A stretch of DNA of 64,000 nt from assembly GCA_041441915.1 (NCBI GenBank), contig JASDRS010000011.1:23055-87054 (forward strand), in the 5' to 3' direction. Below the pieces are notes generated by a model. It had not been told where the DNA came from and did no database searches. It saw only the letters and a list, made by a program, of their open reading frames with translations. The stretch's first letter is position 1; the number at the start of each line of letters is the position of its first letter. The translations under genes and the position numbers were made by a program. This stretch comes from UBA10365 sp041441915. GTDB lineage: Bacteria; Pseudomonadota; Alphaproteobacteria; Rhodobacterales; Rhodobacteraceae. Below, piece by piece: positions 59,060 through 64,000 of this stretch.

Positions 59060-59413
59060 ATGACCCGATCAATTTTTTCGCTTGAAAAAATACATCCCGC
59101 CGTAAAAGACAAGGTTGCAAACTTCCACCAAAATATTGTGGCCGAGGTGCAAGATGCTGTCGCAGGCAACCGCATCGTCGTCGTTGGCATGCGCTATAAT
59201 GATTCTGTATGGAGGGCACGCCGCGCCCTGACCAAAGCGGGGTTGGATTTTAAATATATGGAATATGGTAGCTATACCTCTGGGTGGCACCACCGCTTGA
59301 CACTTAAGATGTGGACGGGTTGGCCGACCTTTCCCATGGTCTTCGTGGAGCAAACCTTTGTCGGTGGTGGCAGTGATCTGGCTGCCTTACTCAAAGTTGG
59401 CTCGGTGTCTTGA
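59060..59413 (+). CDS. Glutaredoxin-like protein lacking cysteines
   Basis: This 117-residue protein has the C-terminal half of a glutaredoxin, with the cis-proline and glutathione-binding pattern WPTFPMVFVEQTFVGGGSDL. The strand expected to end in the active-site CPYC or CGFS reads IVVVGMRYNDSVWRARRAL, with no cysteine. In fact no cysteine occurs anywhere in the sequence. It cannot act as a thiol oxidoreductase, but it might bind glutathione or a partner protein. AAAGG precedes the ATG. It stands alone between the ABC operon and the molybdenum hydroxylase genes. Confidence 0.82.
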   Translation: MTRSIFSLEKIHPAVKDKVANFHQNIVAEVQDAVAGNRIVVVGMRYNDSVWRARRALTKAGLDFKYMEYGSYTSGWHHRLTLKMWTGWPTFPMVFVEQTFVGGGSDLAALLKVGSVS

Positions 59414-59822
59414 AGGGGTGAAGTATGCCTAAACTTTAAGCTTTGGTGTGCGATTGGGTGGGAACATGGGCTCAATCTTGCTCTTTCGGTTCGATGGCCG
59501 CCTTAACTGAGAATAAACACATATAGTTACACATAAATGTCCATTCTGTCTTGCGCGCGACGGGGCAGGTGACATATTTAAATAATTACGTAAGTGAAAA
59601 ATGTATTTCTGGTGCTTGAGTGGCAGATGCCTCTATATTCTATAGGTTTCTGGGGCAGTTAAATTTTTCGTCTGTGTGCGAGTAGTCTCGTAGTAATATG
59701 CAGTATCGTAAAACTTGCCATCACTAATGAATAAGTCAGTATGAAAAGCCCGTTCATGGGGACCTTGTTTCCCGATGGACATAATTCAGTTTTGCGAGAA
59801 CATGGGGCTAGGCCAGACTATC
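59414..59822. other. 409-bp gap without a gene
   Basis: This lies between convergent genes (the glutaredoxin-like gene and the molybdenum hydroxylase). I see no open frame of interest, no terminator with a T-run and no repeats. Confidence 0.4.
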
Positions 59823-61922
59823 TTAAATAGCTTCGATAATAGAATTCCGCGTGATAGGAAGGCTACTCACACGCACGCCAAGGGCATCTTTTACCGCATT
59901 TCCAATAGCAGCAGCCGTCGGCGCTTGCGACACCTCCCCACATCCCAAGGGAGGCAACTCCGGCCTCTCAATGACATCTATGTATACGCGCGGCACCTCG
60001 CTGAAGCGAAGGATGGGATAGTCCAACCAACTTTCCGCCTGTACGCTTACTCCCTCAAAAAAGGCGGATTCTTTGAGCGTCCAACTGGTACTCTGGACTA
60101 TGCCACCCTCAATCTGATTGCGAACTCCATCTAGGCTAATGACTTCTCCAACATCCACTGCACAGTACATATCCGTAACGCGCACACCTTCCTGTAGATC
60201 TACACGTGCGAAGATAGCACAATACCCCGAAGTGTTTTTGTATCTAGCATATGCAAAACCCCAACCTATTCCATCCGACTTTGGCAAGCTTCTTGCGGCT
60301 TCACTAGATTCTAAAACTTTTTCAATCACATGGCGTGATCTTACATCAGAAAGGTGCCTTAGCCGAAACGAAACGGGATCTTCCCCGCAATCAGACGCGA
60401 TATCATCAATTAAACTCTCTATGGCAAAGACATTGTTAAAGGCTCCAAGCGCTCTAAGCGAAGACGTTCTATAAGGGAGATGTACTAGGCGTTTTCTAAC
60501 CTTAATGTTCGGAATATCATAACCAGGAACTGCATTCCGGTCCGCCCCACCCCCACGTACAAGCGGTAAGTCAGTGGAAGGGGCGGAAAGAATTGGTTTT
60601 GCCAAATAAGAGGCAGCGCGTAGGTTTGGTGTACCATTTGCACTTGGGCGGTTAGCATGTGGCGCTGAATTCACATCTACATTCATCTGTTTGATATGAC
60701 CGTCTGAGCCGAGTGTAGCCTCTGCTATAGTGACCATTCCAGGTCCAAGTGGTGAAGCTTGAAATTCGTTCTGTCGAGACCAAACAACCTTAACAAGTTT
60801 CCCCGGAACCTTTCGTGCCATGAGAACAGCATCAAATGCCGCGTCATCAGCTCCGTTGTGCCCATAACAACCCGCTCCCGGTTGGTGGACAACAGTTATT
60901 TTCCCCTCGTCAGTGTTGAGTGCCATAGCAATGGCCTTGCGAAGTTGGAACACCCCCTGACTGTGCGTCCAAACTGTTACCTTGTCATTATCCCATTTAG
61001 CCAGCCCTGCTGAGGGACCTATAGAGGCGTGCATTAAGAACGGTCGAGATACTTCCACACGATAAATAGTGCCCTCGACATTATCCTCACTGCCTTGCGA
61101 AAAGACCACTGGAGCGTCGGCCTCTGACCCGGCGATAGATTCCATCGGGTCGTTTGGAGAAATCACAGTTTCAGCCCATGTTGCAATTTTCTGAGCAAAC
61201 TTTACCGCCTTCGCCGCCTCAAACGGGGTGCGAGCTATTACCCCAATGAAGGAACCATCACGAACAACTTCGACAACGCCAGGGCAAGTCAGCAACGCAT
61301 CGAGGTCAATTTCTTCTAGACGAGACGTCATACTTGGTGGGTGTAACGGAGCTCCAAAGAGCATTCCATCTTCGTTAATATCGTGAACAAATGGAGACCC
61401 TACAATTCGATCCTTCAGGTCGATGCGGTCCATGGTGCTAAATTGGTGGCGTCTTTGATCTGGAGCATGCGGTGCCGCATAATCTTCTACGCGCATATCG
61501 AACGAAACGTCGCACACCAAATCGTAGACTGTAATGCCAGTTTCGACGCCACCTTGTGAAATTGCACCAGCACGTAGATCAAGAGTTGCGCTATCCAGGC
61601 CAAGTCTTGTGGCCGCGGCCTCAACCAAAAGTTGGCGCATTGCGGATGCAGCATATCGTAATGCAAGCCCACCTTCTGAAATTGACATACTGCCTGCTGT
61701 ATAACCCTCATTAACGGTTCGGTCAGTGCGGGCCATCTCGATATTAAGATCTTCGGACGGCACCCCCAACTCATCAGCAGCCATTATCAGTAAAGCGGTT
61801 TGATTTCCTTGGCCTAACTCGACACGGCCAGTTTTGACCACTAGGCGTCCTTCTGTTGTCACACTAAACCAGTCTCCTATACGTGGACCGGACAAAATTG
61901 GTGCAGGCGGGTTATTTTTCAT
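59823..61922 (-). CDS. Xanthine dehydrogenase family molybdopterin-binding subunit (IorB/NicB-like)
   Basis: The large catalytic subunit of a two-subunit molybdenum hydroxylase. The 699 residues begin with GRLVVKTGRVELGQGNQTAL, a typical molybdopterin contact, and end with PPLGCGEVSQAPTAAAIGNA, which carries the catalytic glutamate. Relatives oxidise N-heterocycles (isoquinoline, nicotinate) or aldehydes. There is no Tat signal, so it is probably cytoplasmic. It starts four bases after the stop of the iron-sulfur subunit gene and is followed by nothing on the same strand. No FAD subunit is present, consistent with the Ior/Nic type. Confidence 0.9.
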   Translation of the reverse strand: MKNNPPAPILSGPRIGDWFSVTTEGRLVVKTGRVELGQGNQTALLIMAADELGVPSEDLNIEMARTDRTVNEGYTAGSMSISEGGLALRYAASAMRQLLVEAAATRLGLDSATLDLRAGAISQGGVETGITVYDLVCDVSFDMRVEDYAAPHAPDQRRHQFSTMDRIDLKDRIVGSPFVHDINEDGMLFGAPLHPPSMTSRLEEIDLDALLTCPGVVEVVRDGSFIGVIARTPFEAAKAVKFAQKIATWAETVISPNDPMESIAGSEADAPVVFSQGSEDNVEGTIYRVEVSRPFLMHASIGPSAGLAKWDNDKVTVWTHSQGVFQLRKAIAMALNTDEGKITVVHQPGAGCYGHNGADDAAFDAVLMARKVPGKLVKVVWSRQNEFQASPLGPGMVTIAEATLGSDGHIKQMNVDVNSAPHANRPSANGTPNLRAASYLAKPILSAPSTDLPLVRGGGADRNAVPGYDIPNIKVRKRLVHLPYRTSSLRALGAFNNVFAIESLIDDIASDCGEDPVSFRLRHLSDVRSRHVIEKVLESSEAARSLPKSDGIGWGFAYARYKNTSGYCAIFARVDLQEGVRVTDMYCAVDVGEVISLDGVRNQIEGGIVQSTSWTLKESAFFEGVSVQAESWLDYPILRFSEVPRVYIDVIERPELPPLGCGEVSQAPTAAAIGNAVKDALGVRVSSLPITRNSIIEAI

Positions 61923-61926
61923 ACAA

Positions 61927-62406
61927 CTACCCTTCTTTTTTGTTGAAGAGAGACTCTATGGCATCAAGAACTCGGTTGTGCGATCCGCAACGGCATAGGT
62001 GATCGTCGAGTGCAGTGGCAATCTCTGCCCGATCTAATTTCTTCTCCTGTCCAAGCAAAAATTTGGCTCTATTTGCAATACCAGGCAGGCAATACCCGCA
62101 CTGACCCGCTTGAAAGCTTAGAAGTTCAGCCAAAATTGGATGCGGAGGCTCTGTATTTAAAACCTCGGCTGTCTCTATTGTGGCTCCTTCAAGCTCACCG
62201 ATCGGTAAGTCACACGACATGACGGCCCGCCCGTTGACAATCACGGTGCAGGCTCCGCAAGTTGCCTCACCGCAACCAAAGCGCGTTGCACGCAGCCCAA
62301 AATAGTCACGTAGCGCATAAAGCAACGGCATTTTGGGATCAATTTCAACCCGATGCTCGTTTCCATTGATGGTTACCGATAGCGACTTTGTTTTTGTCTC
62401 TAACAT
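61927..62406 (-). CDS. (2Fe-2S)-binding subunit of the molybdenum hydroxylase (IorA/CoxS-like)
   Basis: A 159-residue electron-transfer subunit with two [2Fe-2S] clusters. The plant-type site is FGCGEATCGACTVIVNGRAV with a later Cys in MSCDLP; the second site is AGQCGYCLPGIANRA with CRCGSHNRVLDAI. It passes electrons from the molybdenum centre of the subunit encoded four bases downstream to an unidentified acceptor. AAAGCGAG lies upstream of the ATG. This small-subunit-first order is normal for the family. Confidence 0.93.
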   Translation of the reverse strand: MLETKTKSLSVTINGNEHRVEIDPKMPLLYALRDYFGLRATRFGCGEATCGACTVIVNGRAVMSCDLPIGELEGATIETAEVLNTEPPHPILAELLSFQAGQCGYCLPGIANRAKFLLGQEKKLDRAEIATALDDHLCRCGSHNRVLDAIESLFNKKEG

Positions 62407-62720
62407 CTCAAATTACTCGCTTTCTTTATGGATTTCATGAAAGCATTTGGCAGCCACTTTTTGGATATGAATATTTGCTTATAAGTGAGGTTTTTCAAAT
62501 CTGTGACCTGTTTATTATAAGGTTGAGCGTTTATAAAATTACAACAAAACGGCGTTGGTATATTAGATTTTTTTAGTAAAACTGGCGGGGGGTATAGCAG
62601 CTTCTACCCAATTAATAACCCGATAATTATATGGTTAAAATGGTGTGACTGTCGGCCTCTCTTGCCTCGATCCGTTATATTAGGCTCTCATTCATAGGCT
62701 GTTACATCTGTCATAGTTTA
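62407..62720. promoter_or_regulatory. Spacer upstream of the molybdenum hydroxylase genes
   Basis: This 314-bp AT-rich gap lies between two minus-strand transcription units and presumably carries the hydroxylase promoter. I see no gene, hairpin terminator or clear operator in it. Confidence 0.4.
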
Positions 62721-64000
62721 TCACCAACTTGTTGAAATATATTGAGTCTCCATGAATTCGAGCATTCCCTCGTGCCCGCCTTCACGACCTAGTCCTGATT
62801 GCTTGACGCCACCAAAAGGCGCCGCAGGGTCGCTGACAAGTCCACGGTTTAGCCCTACCATTCCGTATTCAAGGCGTTCGCAAACTTGAAGGCCACGCTT
62901 CATGTTTTCGGTAAATACATAGGCAACAAGCCCGTATTCAGTATCGTTTGCGCGGCGGATAACGTCCGCTTGATCCGCAAAGGTTTGGATAGCTGCAACC
63001 GGCCCGAATATTTCATCGTGAACACAATCTGCCATTTCCGAAACATTGGACAGCACTGTAGGCGGATAGAAAAAACCTTTCCCACTGGGGGTCTTGCCAC
63101 CAAGCTCGATCTTGGCTCCCTTATCTACCGCATCTGCTACGAAGGCCGCCACTTTGTCACGAGTGCTCGCATTAACAAGGGGGCCAACATCAACACTTGG
63201 ATCGCTCCCATCACCAACTTTTAGGCTGCCCATTGCTTTAGTAAATTGACTTATGAATTGGTCAGAGACCGCTTCATGCACATAAATCCTATTGGCTGCA
63301 GTACATGCTTCGCCTAGATTGCGCATTTTGGCTAGCATAGCCCCCTGCACTGCGACGTCTATATTGGCGTCTTCAAACACGATCAAAGGTGCATTGCCAC
63401 CCAACTCCATTGCAGGCTTCAGCACCTGATCAGCCGCGGACTGCAGAAGCTTTTTACCCACTCCCGTCGAACCAGTGAACGACACTACCCGAACACGGGG
63501 GTCTCGCAACATGTGCTCAACTATTGTACCCGACCGTTTTGATGGCAAGACATTCACTAACCCCTTGGGTACGCCTGCCTGCTCTAGTAGGGGCATCAAG
63601 GCTAACATGGTCAGGGGAGTTTCTGAAGCGGGCTTGATGATTACAGCACAGCCAGCTGCTAGCGCAGGTGCAATTTTTCGGGTTCCCATCGCAGCGGGAT
63701 AGTTCCAAGGCGTCACCAAAACAGCAAGCCCTGCCGGTTTATGCTGCACAATAATCCGTGCGCCAGAGGCAGGGGCATGCGTGATCATACCGTCTGCACG
63801 TACAGCCTCCTCGGAAAACCAACGAAAAAACTCAGCGGCATAGGTCGCTTCTCCCATCGCATCGGTGCGAGCCTTGCCATTTTCTAGGGTAATGAGATGA
63901 GCAAAATGCTCAAGTTGGGCAGTCATTAATTCCCAAACCTTGCGTAACACCTCTGATCGCGACCGTGGGGTTCGAGAGGCCCATTCTTTCATCGCAGTCT
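62721..64000 (-). CDS. NAD(P)-dependent succinate-semialdehyde dehydrogenase-type aldehyde dehydrogenase (partial)
   Basis: An aldehyde dehydrogenase whose N-terminus is cut off by the right edge of the window; the frame remains open to position 64000. Visible are ITLENGKARTDAMGEATYAA, VTPWNYPAAMGTRKIAPALA (cofactor and substrate entry), FTGSTGVGKKLLQSA, the catalytic Glu in AMELGGNAPLIVFEDAN, and the nucleophile Cys in NLGEACTAANRIYVHE. Full members of the family have about 480-490 residues, so roughly 60 are missing. The closest pattern is GabD-like. It may process an aldehyde made by nearby amine oxidation or by the molybdenum hydroxylase pathway, which is inference. Confidence 0.9.
   Translation of the reverse strand, partial: TAMKEWASRTPRSRSEVLRKVWELMTAQLEHFAHLITLENGKARTDAMGEATYAAEFFRWFSEEAVRADGMITHAPASGARIIVQHKPAGLAVLVTPWNYPAAMGTRKIAPALAAGCAVIIKPASETPLTMLALMPLLEQAGVPKGLVNVLPSKRSGTIVEHMLRDPRVRVVSFTGSTGVGKKLLQSAADQVLKPAMELGGNAPLIVFEDANIDVAVQGAMLAKMRNLGEACTAANRIYVHEAVSDQFISQFTKAMGSLKVGDGSDPSVDVGPLVNASTRDKVAAFVADAVDKGAKIELGGKTPSGKGFFYPPTVLSNVSEMADCVHDEIFGPVAAIQTFADQADVIRRANDTEYGLVAYVFTENMKRGLQVCERLEYGMVGLNRGLVSDPAAPFGGVKQSGLGREGGHEGMLEFMETQYISTSW

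Noticed and set aside
59775..60134. Open frame of 119 codons opposite the molybdenum hydroxylase gene
   Set aside because: Antisense shadow of the conserved C-terminus of the hydroxylase, without a domain of its own.
1..64000. CRISPR arrays, IS elements, prophage, tRNA genes
   Set aside because: I looked for regularly spaced repeats, transposase motifs, phage structural genes and cloverleaf sequences and found none that I could support.

Overview
The window looks like a chromosomal segment of a marine alphaproteobacterium of the Roseobacter group (Rhodobacteraceae) with a fairly low GC content, possibly an RCA/Planktomarina-like lineage. That placement is an inference from gene content: TRAP and ABC uptake systems, Rieske oxygenase, GcvT-like and class III aminotransferase catabolic genes, a histidinol-dehydrogenase-like enzyme beside a TRAP transporter, and a two-subunit molybdenum hydroxylase. 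I see no rRNA, tRNA, CRISPR array, insertion sequence or prophage.

Region 1 (1-15.5 kb) is an AT-richer surface-polysaccharide locus that makes activated sugars. It holds phosphomannomutase and mannose-1-phosphate guanylyltransferase (GDP-mannose), GalU (UDP-glucose), a complete four-gene CDP-4-keto-3,6-dideoxyglucose set in the enterobacterial order (rfbI/ddhD, rfbF, rfbG, rfbH), RmlA-D (dTDP-rhamnose) and an UppS-type lipid-carrier synthase. No glycosyltransferase survives here. Three remnants lie in or beside the locus: a shattered MraY/WecA-like sugar-phosphate transferase (1.6-2.7 kb), an antisense rmlC fragment directly behind manC (8.2-8.45 kb), and the C-terminal part of an acetylornithine-deacetylase-like gene (15.6-15.9 kb). 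The locus has evidently been remodelled.

Region 2 (16-32 kb) is an amine-catabolism island: a polyamine-type ABC importer with its binding protein on the opposite strand, a Rieske oxygenase, a TetR regulator with an 18-bp perfect palindrome next to it, a methyltransferase and a flavin amine oxidase. Next comes a tightly coupled five-gene operon (two PYROXD2/CrtI-like flavoproteins, a GcvT-like folate enzyme, a class III aminotransferase, a GNAT acetyltransferase). It is read away from a second BetI-like TetR gene across a 14-bp palindrome. This operon is the best candidate in the window for an undescribed pathway.

Region 3 (33-46 kb) holds smaller units: a membrane-anchored winged-helix protein with a small secreted protein, a glycine-amidinotransferase homologue with a cysteine hydrolase, RsgA, a diaminopropionate ammonia-lyase/M24 peptidase/Asp-Glu-racemase-type operon, an MprF-like flippase without its synthase domain, and a small-molecule kinase overlapping a phospho-lyase-type PLP enzyme.

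Region 4 (45-64 kb) starts with a divergent cluster: an SDR and a histidinol-dehydrogenase-family enzyme on one side, and a TRAP transporter whose large subunit carries a roughly 330-residue charged C-terminal extension on the other. This resembles dihydroxypropanesulfonate (hps) loci. It continues with a gamma-glutamyltransferase, a DMT exporter, an amino-acid ABC system without an ATPase but with a flavin oxidase, a cysteine-free glutaredoxin-like protein, a two-subunit molybdenum hydroxylase and an aldehyde dehydrogenase cut by the right edge.
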